This document shows positions 1 through 10,353 of a stretch of DNA of 64,000 nucleotides, in pieces. The notes under the pieces were generated by a model. That model did no database searches, had not been told where the DNA came from, and was given only the letters and a program-made list of their open reading frames with translations. Every line of letters starts with the position of its first letter. The first letter of the stretch is position 1. The translations under genes and the position numbers were made by a program. This stretch comes from Acidobacteriota bacterium (GTDB lineage: Bacteria; Acidobacteriota; Terriglobia; Terriglobales; SCQP01). The stretch covers positions 62,001 to 126,000 of the forward strand of contig SCQP01000020.1 of NCBI GenBank assembly GCA_004299485.1. Direction: 5' to 3'.

Positions 1-1
1 G

Positions 2-55
2 GCAGGTCTTCTGGGGACGACGGTCGAAGCGGGCCCAATCGACAGCCCGCAATAA
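2..55 (+). CDS. possible 3' end of an upstream gene (partial)
   Basis: An open frame enters from the left edge and stops at TAA (53-55), ending in ...VEAGPIDSPQ. It would be convergent with the acetyl-CoA synthetase gene, 15 bp away. Too little is visible to name it, and the frame is short enough to be chance. Confidence 0.2.
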   Translation, partial: AGLLGTTVEAGPIDSPQ

Positions 56-70
56 AAAATGTTGAGGCGC

Positions 71-2035
71 TTAGCTGCTTCGGTCCTTGAGGATTTCGTC
101 CTCGTCTTTGCCGGAAGCGCTTAGTTTTAGCAGCACGGAATAATCTTCAATCGTCGTCGTGTCGCCTTCAATCTTGTGCGTGGTCACCAACTCGCGCAGC
201 AGCCGTCGCATAATCTTGCCGCTGCGGGTCTTGGGCAGTCCCTCGACCAGCCGCACCTCTTCCGGCCGCGCAAAGGCCCCAATCTCGGTCGCCACCCACG
301 CGCGCAGCTCCTCCGCCAGCTTGGTATCGGCTTGGCTGCTGCCCTTGATCGTGGCAAATACGACCAGCGCCTGGCCTTTGATCTCATCCGGCCGGCCGAC
401 CGCCGCGGCCTCAGCCACCGCCGGATGCTGCACCATCACCGATTCCACTTCCATGGTGCTCATGCGATGCCCGCTGACGTTAATGACGTCATCAACGCGC
501 CCCAGCACCCAGAAATAGCCGTCGGCATCGCGCCGTGCCGCATCGCCGGTGAAGTACAGGCCGGGGTAGCGCGACCAGTATGCCTCCTGGTAGCGTTCCG
601 GGTCGCGGTATAGGCCGCGCAGCATCGAAGGCCACGGCTTGCGGATGATCAGATACCCTTGCTGATTTTCGGCAACGCGCTCGCCTCGCAGATTGACCAC
701 GTCGGCGTCGATGCCCGGCAGCGGCAGCGTCGCCGATCCGGGCTTGGTGGCGACCGCCCCCGGAACCGGCGAAATCAGAATGCCGCCGGTTTCCGTCTGC
801 CACCAGGTGTCCACAATCGGACAGCGGCCGTGGCCGATTACGCGGTGATACCACTCCCACGCGGCCGGCTGGATCGGCTCGCCCACCGAGCCGAGCAGCC
901 GCAGACTTGACAGGTCGTGCTTTGCCGGCAAAGCATCCCCGGCGCGAATAAAGCTGCGGATCGCCGTCGGCGAGGTATAGAAAAGATTGACGCGGTACTT
1001 GGCGATGATCTCCCAAAAGCGGTCCGGCGCCGGGTAATCCGGTGCGCCCTCATACATCAGCGTCGTCGCGCCGGCGGCGAGCGGCCCATAAATGATGTAG
1101 CTGTGGCCCGTCACCCAGCCGATATCGGCCGTACACCAGTAGGTGTCCTCCTCGTGCAGGTCGAAAACCCACTCCATCGTGGCCTGCGCCTCAACCAGAT
1201 AGCCCGCGGTCGAATGCACCACCCCTTTGGGTTTGCCAGTGGTGCCGCTGGTATAAAGCACATACAGCGGATGCTCGCTATCCACTGGCACAGCCTCACA
1301 CTGTGCCGGCGCTTTGGCGATGAGTTCGCTCCATTCCAGGTCGCGCGCCGGATTCATGGTGATGGGGCTGCCGGTGTGCCGGAACACAATCGAGTGCTTC
1401 ACGCCGGGGCAATGCTCCAGCGCCGCATCCACATTCTTCTTGAGCGGTACTTCGCGCCCGCGCCGCCGCCCGCCGTCGGCGGTGATGACAAGCTGCGCTT
1501 CCAGGTCATCCATGCGCGTCCGCAGCGCCTCGCTTGAAAACCCGGCAAACACCACGGAATGAATGATGCCCAGGCGCGCGCAGCCCAGCATGGCCACCGC
1601 CGCTTCGGGAATCATGGGCAGATAAATGATGGCCCGGTCGCCTTTCTTGTATCCCAGATCTGCCAGCGCGCGCGCGAATTGGCACACCCGCCGGTGCAGC
1701 TCGTTATAGGTGAGGATCTGCTGCTCGCCGTTTTCGCCCTCCCAGATCAGCGCAGCCTTGTTGCGCCGCGGTCCGGTCAAATGCCGGTCGAGGCAGTTGA
1801 AGCTGGCATTGGTTTCACCGCCCACAAACCATTGCGCAAACGGTGCCTTCCACTGCAGCACTTTGGTGAAGGGCGTAAACCAATGCAGGCTTGCTCGTGC
1901 GCGGGCACTCCAGAATGCTTCCGGATCGGCCAGCGCCGCGTGCCGTAGTTCATCATAGGCGGCGCTGGTTTTTACATGCGCATTGACAGAAAACCCCTGC
2001 GGGGGCGGATACAGGGTCGAGGCGGCTCCAGCCAT
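71..2035 (-). CDS. acs: acetyl-CoA synthetase (AMP-forming)
   Basis: Converts acetate, ATP and CoA to acetyl-CoA, AMP and PPi in the cytoplasm, the high-affinity route for acetate assimilation. The 654-residue product is the usual length for Acs. It shows the ANL-superfamily phosphate loop YTSGTTGKPKG, the WWQTETGG substrate segment, the GRVDDVINVSGHR hinge and the C-terminal TRSGKIMRR motif; its Lys (about residue 607) is the known site of inhibitory acetylation in this family. A longer frame begins at 2113, but that overlaps the upstream yceI-like gene. I chose the ATG at 2035 because it yields the normal Acs N-terminus and because a TATGAT box lies 6 bases upstream with no Shine-Dalgarno. 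The yceI-like gene is upstream on the same strand, with 40 bp between its stop and this start, but acs appears to have its own promoter. Confidence 0.95.
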   Translation of the reverse strand: MAGAASTLYPPPQGFSVNAHVKTSAAYDELRHAALADPEAFWSARARASLHWFTPFTKVLQWKAPFAQWFVGGETNASFNCLDRHLTGPRRNKAALIWEGENGEQQILTYNELHRRVCQFARALADLGYKKGDRAIIYLPMIPEAAVAMLGCARLGIIHSVVFAGFSSEALRTRMDDLEAQLVITADGGRRRGREVPLKKNVDAALEHCPGVKHSIVFRHTGSPITMNPARDLEWSELIAKAPAQCEAVPVDSEHPLYVLYTSGTTGKPKGVVHSTAGYLVEAQATMEWVFDLHEEDTYWCTADIGWVTGHSYIIYGPLAAGATTLMYEGAPDYPAPDRFWEIIAKYRVNLFYTSPTAIRSFIRAGDALPAKHDLSSLRLLGSVGEPIQPAAWEWYHRVIGHGRCPIVDTWWQTETGGILISPVPGAVATKPGSATLPLPGIDADVVNLRGERVAENQQGYLIIRKPWPSMLRGLYRDPERYQEAYWSRYPGLYFTGDAARRDADGYFWVLGRVDDVINVSGHRMSTMEVESVMVQHPAVAEAAAVGRPDEIKGQALVVFATIKGSSQADTKLAEELRAWVATEIGAFARPEEVRLVEGLPKTRSGKIMRRLLRELVTTHKIEGDTTTIEDYSVLLKLSASGKDEDEILKDRSS

Positions 2036-2041
2036 GCCGCC

Positions 2042-2047
2042 ATCATA
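2042..2047 (-). promoter_or_regulatory. -10-like box for a leaderless acs transcript
   Basis: TATGAT on the minus strand, separated from the acs ATG by 6 bases (2036-2041). No Shine-Dalgarno lies between box and start. The spacing predicts transcription starting at or next to the A of the start codon. It lies just downstream of the yceI-like stop codon. Confidence 0.5.
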
Positions 2048-2075
2048 CCGCGCCGCGCGGGGACCGCGCCGGTCT

Positions 2076-2702
2076 TCAACTTCGCTGCCAATACGTGTCC
2101 CAGCGCAACTCAAATTGGTTCTTGACTTTAATAGCGCCCAGCGCCCGGTGAATGGGCTGAATTCCGTAATCGGTCAGCAGCAATTGCGCCGAACCCCAGA
2201 CGTGAACCACTCCATTCTCGACCGCTACGTGTGTTGGCCAGGCGACCGTGCGCGTCACCCCATGGATGCTGAACGTGCCATGCAGCAAGACGCCCGGGGC
2301 GGCTGCCGTCAGCTCCAGTCCATTGAGCCGCCAGACGATTTCGGGAAACTGTTCGGCGTCGAGTTGATCCGGACCCTCCATGGTCACCCAGATTTCGTGC
2401 CGCTGTTGAGTCGAGCGGTTGGGGTCCACCACCTGCAGTTCTGCCGTGGGCGCTGTCACTATGCCGTGCCAGCTTCCGGCCTCACCCGTGGCCGAGCCCC
2501 GCATCACGCCGGTGTGGACTACGTGGTTGTCAGCAAAGGCGCCCAGCCATCCTGCCTTGCGCAGCAGAATTCCCAGTTGCGAGCGCGAGGCGAGCAGTTG
2601 ATAGCTGCCCGCGGGAATGCTCACCGCCTGCGCCCCGGCGGGGACCGATCCCAGTCCGACCGCCAGAGCCAGCAAAAATACCGAATGCCGGAGGCCTTGC
2701 AT
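2076..2702 (-). CDS. YceI-like secreted lipid-binding protein
   Basis: The 208-residue product starts with a clear Sec signal peptide (positive start, leucine-rich core, cleavage after about residue 25, ...VPAGAQA). The mature part has the YceI/lipocalin-like pattern: an N-terminal PAGSYQLLASRSQLGILLRKAG strand, HTGVMRG, and a late GTFSIHGVTR strand, as expected for a beta-barrel that binds polyisoprenoid-type lipids in the periplasm. Length fits the family (about 190-210). It lies upstream of acs on the same strand; a functional link to acetate is not evident. The ATG at 2702 has only a weak purine stretch in front. The family call is moderate to good; the ligand is unknown. Confidence 0.75.
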   Translation of the reverse strand: MQGLRHSVFLLALAVGLGSVPAGAQAVSIPAGSYQLLASRSQLGILLRKAGWLGAFADNHVVHTGVMRGSATGEAGSWHGIVTAPTAELQVVDPNRSTQQRHEIWVTMEGPDQLDAEQFPEIVWRLNGLELTAAAPGVLLHGTFSIHGVTRTVAWPTHVAVENGVVHVWGSAQLLLTDYGIQPIHRALGAIKVKNQFELRWDTYWQRS

Positions 2703-2723
2703 TCCGCTTGAGACGCGGCACCT

Positions 2724-5171
<2,448 letters not shown>

Positions 5172-5256
5172 GTAGAACCTGCCACTACGCGATCCGCGCC
5201 ATGCGCTAGACCTCGCCCCAGCGCGGGCTGCACAGTTGCCATGAGACACTGAAAAA

Positions 5257-5655
5257 ATGACGAGGCTTGTGGGCAGATTGCGCCTTCTACTTTTCCTGGC
5301 GGCAGTGGTCGCCACGACGGCGTGTGCGCATCGGACCGTCACGCCGGCGCCACCGGTGCCAGCTCCGGCGGCCGCCGCGGCCAATGCCGCCAATCCGCCC
5401 GATCCCGATGCCGTGAAAATGCCCGAGGCTCCCGGTAAAGCCGATGTCGTCCAGGTCTGCGGTGGCTGCCACACCCTCGCCCGAGTGGTCCGCCTGCGCC
5501 AGACGCGCAAGCAGTGGCAGGCGACGATTACGGAAATGAAAGGCAACGGCATGTTCGCCTCGCCCGCCGAACTTGCCCGCATCCTCGACTATCTCAGTCA
5601 GAACTATGGTCCGGCCCCTTCGGCCGGAGGTGGCGTCAGCCGCCAACCAGAGTAG
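5257..5655 (+). CDS. small haem c lipoprotein (cytochrome c-like)
   Basis: The 132-residue product begins with a lipoprotein-type signal (basic start, leucine-rich core, VVATTAC with the lipobox Cys at about residue 23), then a proline/alanine-rich linker, then one haem-c motif CGGCH (about residues 68-72) in a region reading VVQVCGGCHTLARVV. The end, ITEMKGNGMFASPAELARIL, matches the helical tail of small cytochrome c domains found with quinoproteins and dehydrogenases. It would sit on the periplasmic side of the inner membrane or in the outer membrane and carry electrons. It is 85 bp after the methyltransferase and 23 bp before the ATP-grasp fusion gene, so it may be co-transcribed with them. 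The partner enzyme is not evident. Confidence 0.75.
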   Translation: MTRLVGRLRLLLFLAAVVATTACAHRTVTPAPPVPAPAAAAANAANPPDPDAVKMPEAPGKADVVQVCGGCHTLARVVRLRQTRKQWQATITEMKGNGMFASPAELARILDYLSQNYGPAPSAGGGVSRQPE

Positions 5656-5678
5656 CTGAACCGGCATCTAGCTTTCCC

Positions 5679-7589
5679 ATGCCGGTGAGCGACCCTGGCC
5701 GTCCGCCCGCGCTGATCCTTTGCGCTCAAATTGCAGCTCTTGCCCTGACCCGCCGTCTTGGCCGCGCCGGCCTTGCGGTGGGCCTCTGGGATGTGGCGCC
5801 GGCCACAGGCCCTGATGCACCCGTGGCCATGCACTCCCGCTTTGCCCGTTGGCGGTTTACAGGCTCTGGCGGCGAGGACGCGGGTTGGGCCGATCAGTTG
5901 ATTCAGGTGGCGCAGACGATGGGGAATCGGCCGGTTTTGGTCCCGACCAGCGATGACTCTCTGCTGCTGATTTCGCGCCAGCGCGAGCGGCTGATGCCGC
6001 ACTTTCGCTTCCTGCTCCCGGACGCCGCGACACTGGAGATGCTACTCGACAAGCGCTGTCTGCATGAGGCCGCAGCGCGCTCTGGCGTGCCGGTGCCGCG
6101 CAGCATCCCGCTACGCTCGCGAGCCGACCTGGATTCCGCGGCGACAGAATTGGGCTTTCCGTGTCTGCTGAAATCGGCTTACGGCAAGGTCGGCCAGTCC
6201 GCCGTAAGCCGTCTGGCGGGTAAGGTGAGGGTGGCGAATCGCGAGCAGCTCCTGCGTGCATTTGCAGCGCTATCTGCCTGCGATGACCGGCTTATGTTGC
6301 AAGAGTTCTTGGCGGGCGGGGCCGACCGCGTGGCCCTCTATAACGCCTACTTTGATGCCCGCAGTGAGCCCATTGCGGTGTTTACGGGTCGCAAGCTGCG
6401 CCAATATCCGGAAGCCTTTGGCACCGCCTGTGCCAGTGAGGCCTGTGCCATGCCGGGGCTGGCTGAGCCACTGACGGCTTGGCTGCAGCAGCTCCGCTAC
6501 ATCGGTCCCATCGACATCGGTTTGAAATGGTCGGAGCGGGAAAAAGTCTACAAGTTGCTCGACGTGAACCCGCGCCTGGGGCAGAACTATCGGACTTTCG
6601 TGGGGGATGACCCCCAGCACGTCGATCTGGGTTGGCTCACCTATAACGAAGCGGCGGGTTTGCCACTGCCCCAAGTGCGCCCCCTGCGGGCTCTGCCACG
6701 GCGTTGGCGTATTGAAGACGATGACTTCCGCACCTGCCGCCACCTCTATCGGTGCGGCGCCTGGAGCGCCGCTGCCTGGCTGCTCGATGCCCTGCAATTT
6801 CAGTCCTTCCGGCATGAGTCGGCCTACTGGTCCTGGCCGGATCCGGCGCCGCTACTGCATCACGTCTCGAGGCAGTGGCGCCAGCACCGTCGCCACGCCC
6901 AGCACCGGCGGCACTCCGTGCGCGAGGAGTTCAATCACTGGGCCGAGCGCGGCGATGCTGTCCGCATGGAACACGAGCATCGTGCCTATGCCGAGCGCGT
7001 GCTCGAGCGCATGCAACTGCGGCCCGGTGACCGCGTGCTCGATTTAGGTTGTGGCTCAGGCTGGGCGGCCCAACTCGCCGCCGGGCGCCTGGGAGCGTAC
7101 GGTCTGGCCGTCGGCCTCGATATCAGTGATGCCATGCTGCGCACCGCCAACCATCACGGCCCGGCTCGTTTGCTGTGCGCCTCTGCGGCGCGCATGCCCT
7201 TTCCCGACGCATGTTTCACCCATGTCCTGAGCGTCGAGAGCTTCTATTACCTGCCCGATTCCCGGGCTGCTCTAAGTGAAGTCCGCCGCATCCTGGCGCC
7301 CGGTGGCTGGTTGTACCTGCTGATGTTTCTTTACCGGGGCAATCCCCACGCGCGCCACTGGCAAAAACAGATTGCGGTGCCAGTACAATTGCGCAGTGCG
7401 CAGCAATGGCAGGAACTGCTGATGCGCTCCGGTTGGGCCGAAGTTCGCGTCGAGCAGTTTGGTCCCTCATGCAGCGCGGTGGACCCCGGCGGCCACGCCT
7501 GGGCTTGTTTGGCTGTCGCGCGTCATCCGCAACCGGCCGCCGCGGTGGACAACCAGAGTAGTTGGACGGCGCATCCAGCACTGCCATGA
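5679..7589 (+). CDS. ATP-grasp ligase fused to a SAM-dependent methyltransferase
   Basis: A 636-residue two-domain enzyme. The N-terminal part (about 1-390) is an ATP-grasp carboxylate-amine ligase: a pre-ATP-grasp Rossmann-like region ([20 protein letters not shown]), the lid lysine region [15 protein letters not shown] (about 160-175) and the metal-binding segment [13 protein letters not shown] (about 293-305). The C-terminal part (about 415-630) is a class I methyltransferase with [15 protein letters not shown] (about 452-466), paralogous to the stand-alone methyltransferase at 4512-5171. ATP-grasp ligases join a carboxylate to an amine or thiol through an acyl phosphate, so the fusion could ligate and methylate one substrate. 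A frame open from 5514 is ignored because the ATG at 5679 follows the cytochrome stop and begins a normal domain. Neighbours: the haem c lipoprotein upstream and an SbnB-like dehydrogenase 64 bp downstream. I know no characterised enzyme with this order; the substrate is unknown. Confidence 0.85.
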   Translation: MPVSDPGRPPALILCAQIAALALTRRLGRAGLAVGLWDVAPATGPDAPVAMHSRFARWRFTGSGGEDAGWADQLIQVAQTMGNRPVLVPTSDDSLLLISRQRERLMPHFRFLLPDAATLEMLLDKRCLHEAAARSGVPVPRSIPLRSRADLDSAATELGFPCLLKSAYGKVGQSAVSRLAGKVRVANREQLLRAFAALSACDDRLMLQEFLAGGADRVALYNAYFDARSEPIAVFTGRKLRQYPEAFGTACASEACAMPGLAEPLTAWLQQLRYIGPIDIGLKWSEREKVYKLLDVNPRLGQNYRTFVGDDPQHVDLGWLTYNEAAGLPLPQVRPLRALPRRWRIEDDDFRTCRHLYRCGAWSAAAWLLDALQFQSFRHESAYWSWPDPAPLLHHVSRQWRQHRRHAQHRRHSVREEFNHWAERGDAVRMEHEHRAYAERVLERMQLRPGDRVLDLGCGSGWAAQLAAGRLGAYGLAVGLDISDAMLRTANHHGPARLLCASAARMPFPDACFTHVLSVESFYYLPDSRAALSEVRRILAPGGWLYLLMFLYRGNPHARHWQKQIAVPVQLRSAQQWQELLMRSGWAEVRVEQFGPSCSAVDPGGHAWACLAVARHPQPAAAVDNQSSWTAHPALP

Positions 7590-7653
7590 TCGTGAGATCC
7601 TGCTCCGCGCACATTGGCTCATGCCTCTGCCGCCGAAAGGATCTGGAGGGTTT

Positions 7654-8727
7654 ATGAGTGCTCCTGGTTCGATGGTCGGGCCTGCACCTGCACCGGTCGC
7701 GGAGGCCCGCGCCGAGTGGCTCTACCTGGATCAGGAAGCCATGTGCGCAGCCGGAGTGTTGGACATGCGGCAGGCGATGAGCGCGGTGGCTGCCGTCATG
7801 GTGGAATGGGAGAAAGGACGGGTGCGCCAGCCTCACAAGCTGGTGCTCCGCGCGGCCGACAGCAGCGCATGTGAGAGGCAGTGGCGCATCAACGGTTTGT
7901 GTGCCGCGCTGGGCGACCCCGTACGCTGGTTGGGAATGAAGTGGATGGCCAGTTTTCCGCCCAACCGCCGTCACGGTTTACCACGCGCCAGCGGCCTCAT
8001 GATCCTGAATTCACCCGAATCCGGTTTGCCGCTGGCGGTCATGGACGCCACTCTGCTCAGTGCCATGCGCACCGGCGCCGTGACCGGCCTGGGGGTGCAA
8101 TATTTGGCCCCGCCCGAGGTGCGCCGCGCCGCTATCATCGGTGCCGGCGTCCAGGCGCGCACGCAGGCGCTGGGCCTGGCGACCGCCTGCCCGATGCTGG
8201 AGGACATTGCGATCGTGGCACGCCGGCCCGAGGCCGCCTCGGCTTGCGTGGCCGATTGCCGGCGCATCTGGCCGATTCCGGTGCGCGTAGGCGGCCGCGC
8301 CGATCTCGCCGTTGCCGACATCCTCGTGACCGCTACCACCGCCGATACGCCCGTCCTCTTCGCCGAGGACGTCCGGCCGGGTGCTCTGACCGTGCAAATC
8401 GCCGGCCATGAGTGCAGCTACGAGTTGATCGCCGCCTGCGACAAGATTGTCTGCGACGACTGGGACACGGTGAAGCATCGCGGTCTGTCCACTCCGGCAC
8501 GCATGCACGCCGCCGGCCTGCTTTCCGATGACCGCATCCATGCCAGCCTGGCGCAACTGCTCACGGGTACACGGCCCGGGCGCGAGCGCGCCGGCGAGCG
8601 CATTCACTTTTGCCATATCGGCATGGGTCTCGACGATGTGGCTCTCGCCGCTGCGGTCTACCAGAATGCGCTGCGGCGCGGCCTGGGACAAGCCCTGGAG
8701 CTCTGGCGGGCGCCGCTGTGGGCATAG
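7654..8727 (+). CDS. ornithine cyclodeaminase/mu-crystallin family dehydrogenase, SbnB-like
   Basis: The 357-residue product belongs to the NAD(P)-dependent ornithine cyclodeaminase/mu-crystallin superfamily. Landmarks: WLGMKWMASFPPNRRHGLPRA... shortened here to KWMASFPPN, ILNSPESGLPLAVMD, AMRTGAVTGLGV, the dinucleotide loop AAIIGAGVQARTQ (about 158-170) and HIGMGLDDVALA near the C-terminus. The KW..SFP.N..RGLPRAS-type segment is closer to SbnB (N-(2-amino-2-carboxyethyl)-L-glutamate dehydrogenase, making L-2,3-diaminopropionate for siderophores) than to true ornithine cyclodeaminase. No SbnA-like synthase is in the window. The ATG at 7654 is preceded by GGAGG at good spacing; longer upstream reading overlaps the fusion gene. 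The context of an ATP-grasp ligase and two methyltransferases suggests a role in making an unusual amino acid or opine building block. Exact reaction uncertain. Confidence 0.8.
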   Translation: MSAPGSMVGPAPAPVAEARAEWLYLDQEAMCAAGVLDMRQAMSAVAAVMVEWEKGRVRQPHKLVLRAADSSACERQWRINGLCAALGDPVRWLGMKWMASFPPNRRHGLPRASGLMILNSPESGLPLAVMDATLLSAMRTGAVTGLGVQYLAPPEVRRAAIIGAGVQARTQALGLATACPMLEDIAIVARRPEAASACVADCRRIWPIPVRVGGRADLAVADILVTATTADTPVLFAEDVRPGALTVQIAGHECSYELIAACDKIVCDDWDTVKHRGLSTPARMHAAGLLSDDRIHASLAQLLTGTRPGRERAGERIHFCHIGMGLDDVALAAAVYQNALRRGLGQALELWRAPLWA

Positions 8728-9031
8728 CGAGAGCTCCGGCCGCGGGTTACGCTGCCATCTCTGATTTCGCGCCTGCCCCCCGTCCGGGCCGCTACCGCCG
8801 CATTGGCAATTTTCTGGTGCCGCACAGTCCTGCGGGTGAGGCCTGGTACTGGCGGCATCTGCTCCGCCTGCAGCGGCTGTCGCGGCGCAGAGTGCTCGCC
8901 CGCTGCCGCCGTGGCGCGACATTTGGTTGCCGCTGGTGATGGCACATTACGCCTGTTGCGGCCAGCAGGCCGCCGCTTGGAGCGCCGCGTGCAACGCCTG
9001 GGCCGACTGCGAAAGCCGCCGGGCCTTCTGA
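8718..9031 (+). pseudogene. possible frameshifted small gene after the SbnB-like gene
   Basis: A GTG at 8718 inside the end of the preceding gene opens a 73-residue frame (...RRIGNFLVPHSPAGEAWYW...) ending with TGA at 8937-8939. An overlapping frame (TGATG junction at 8937-8941) continues with MAHYACCGQQAAAWSAAC and stops at 9031. Read a little earlier, this second frame gives LPPWRDIWLPLVMAHY, more protein-like than the end of the first. So either one gene of about 100 residues has a frameshift near 8895-8910, or two tiny coupled genes exist, the second a cysteine-rich 30-residue peptide. No homology is recognised. The rest of this gap, up to the tRNA, shows nothing else. Confidence 0.3.
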
Positions 9032-9069
9032 TCGCGCGCACCAGCATGCTACAGTGGAGTCTGTCGCGT

Positions 9070-9145
9070 GGCGCCATCGTCTAGCGGTTAGGACGTCGCC
9101 CTCTCAAGGCGAAGACCGTGGGTTCGAATCCCACTGGCGCTACCA
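9070..9145 (+). tRNA. tRNA-Glu (anticodon CTC)
   Basis: A 76-nt cloverleaf with acceptor GGCGCCA paired with TGGCGCT (one terminal G-T pair), D-arm CGTCTAGCGGTTAGGACG, anticodon stem TCGCC/GGCGA around loop CTCTCAA (anticodon CTC), the T-arm GTGGGTTCGAATCCCAC, discriminator A and an encoded CCA (9143-9145). It is followed after 21 bp by the terminal repeat of an IS remnant. Confidence 0.95.
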
Positions 9146-9166
9146 ACTCCCTCAGTTGAACCAGTT

Positions 9167-9422
9167 GGCTCTACGCCAACAACGGGGAAGGTGGGACCCC
9201 GGAGCGGTTCAATCACATAGTACCTTGACGCGCATCCGGTAGTTTTCGAAGTTGCGGAAGCCGTACGCCTGACGGCTGACAAGTTCCATTTAGTTGTGAA
9301 AGCCGCGGCTGCCGGCCGCAGGTGCGGCAGTGCAGCTTCCATGCCTGCACCTCCAGCCAGCAGTGTCGCAGCCCCCAGTCCTCGTGCCGCACCACCCGCC
9401 GGAAACGCCCGCGGCTGCGCAC
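9167..9422 (-). mobile_element. ISL3-like insertion sequence remnant
   Basis: The end nearest the tRNA, GGCTCTACGCCAACAACGGG (from 9167), looks like an ISL3-family terminal inverted repeat (these begin GGCTCTT/A...). Reading leftwards toward it on the minus strand, one frame ends AYGFRNFENYRMRVKVLCD and TGA at 9209-9211, the expected C-terminus of an ISL3 transposase. A neighbouring frame (9213-9422) reads DWGLRHCWLEVQAWKLHC and RTCGR, the zinc-finger-like N-terminal region of the same family. The core with the DDE residues is missing between them, so this is an internally deleted, frameshifted relic. The second terminal repeat was not found. It probably inserted beside tRNA-Glu. Confidence 0.6.
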
Positions 9423-9849
9423 CGCCGTCGCCCCGCGGCGTCCGCACGCTCGCCCGTTATATTCGCCGTGCTCTACCCGAGCAAGCGCGACGCGCTCACC
9501 GCGAAATTCACCCGCCAGCCTCAGGGCTCGCCGTCCGCTTGCGCTCGTTTTCGTCCGGCGCCGCGGCGCGCAGTAGTTGCTCGTAGATCCGATTGCGCTC
9601 CAGGGGTGTGCGCGGCTTTCTTTTCGTTCGCAATAGCCGTAATAGTGATCTCATACGCTCAATCCGTAGTTCTGCGTTCGCGGATTCTGCCCCACCGCCA
9701 CTCTTTTTCGTCGGCAGATTCAGCCTGCAAGTTTAGGGTGTTCGCAGGAACAGTCAGGGCGCAAGGTGCGGATGAGAATGGGTTCAAGTGCGCTTATGAA
9801 GCCAAGTTCTGCCTCCAATCCTGGCCCCAATCTTTCTGGGAACCGCCCC
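9423..9849. other. intergenic decay zone, no supported gene
   Basis: No frame here looks like a normal gene. The best candidate is a 48-codon minus-strand frame (9508-9654) reading ...TPLERNRIYEQLLRAAAP..., with no convincing promoter or ribosome-binding site. The stretch lies between the IS remnant and a broken haem-binding gene and is less GC-rich in part (9600-9760). It may be the interior or the flank of the degraded insertion. Confidence 0.4.
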
Positions 9850-10294
9850 CTAGTGTCTCGTGCGGGATACCGCTTGCGGGCCGAAAGAGGCTGCCGCGCC
9901 CACAATCAACTCCTGTTTTTCCACCATGCTCAGCCTTGCTGGCGGATGCATTGGCAGGTAGAACCACAACGGCATATTACCGCACGCGACTTCACGGGCT
10001 ACATCCTTGGCGTGAAGTTGGGACTGATTCCATTGACTGAAACTCAGATTGCGCCGGCCATCCATAATGTCGCGCTCCAGCAGACAGGAAAGCGTCGCGT
10101 GAAAGCCGGATTTGGGGTTTTCAATTTCGACGCTGGCGCCGGGTATCACCTCACCGGACGCCAGAGCGACGGAGACCCGGATCTTCAGCGCCGTGAATGG
10201 CCTGGTGAAACGTGATAGCCAGCACCAGCAGCACGCAAACACACGCCAAACTGCTGAATGCGCGGCGGCTGAGCTGCGGACACACCTTGGCCAT
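9850..10294 (-). pseudogene. degraded haem-binding domain protein
   Basis: On the minus strand an ATG at 10294 starts a signal-peptide-like frame (MAKVCPQLSRRAFSSLACV, then CVLLVLAITF) that soon stops. Shifting frame near 10205-10225 gives ERDIMDGRRNLSFSQWNQ, VACGNMPLWFYLPMHPPARLS and EKQELI, ending TAG at 9850. This matches the second half of the small haem-binding domain found in acidobacterial secreted proteins (pattern: DV..GR..LNFSEW ... G.MP...Y...HP.A.LS..E). The first half, which should hold CxxCH and a WPWYS-type segment, is not recognisable. Frameshift plus lost haem motif argue for a dead gene. Confidence 0.5.
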
Positions 10295-10320
10295 TGGAAT
10301 GGTGAGACGCGGTTATCTCT

Positions 10321-10347
10321 TTGACGGTTACATAAACGCGCTAGGCT
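10321..10347 (+). promoter_or_regulatory. promoter of the GMC oxidoreductase gene
   Basis: TTGACG (10321-10326) and TAGGCT (10342-10347) with a 15-bp spacer, the second box 6 bases before the ATG at 10354. There is no Shine-Dalgarno, so a leaderless mRNA is predicted. The spacer is a little short for a housekeeping sigma-factor promoter. Confidence 0.45.
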
Positions 10348-10353
10348 GAGCGC

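Noticed and set aside
8011-8922. 303-codon minus-strand frame
   Set aside because: Antisense to the clear SbnB-like dehydrogenase gene.
9508-9654. 48-codon minus-strand gene
   Set aside because: Some protein-like composition, but no promoter box at the usual distance, no Shine-Dalgarno and no recognised relatives; reported only within the decay zone.
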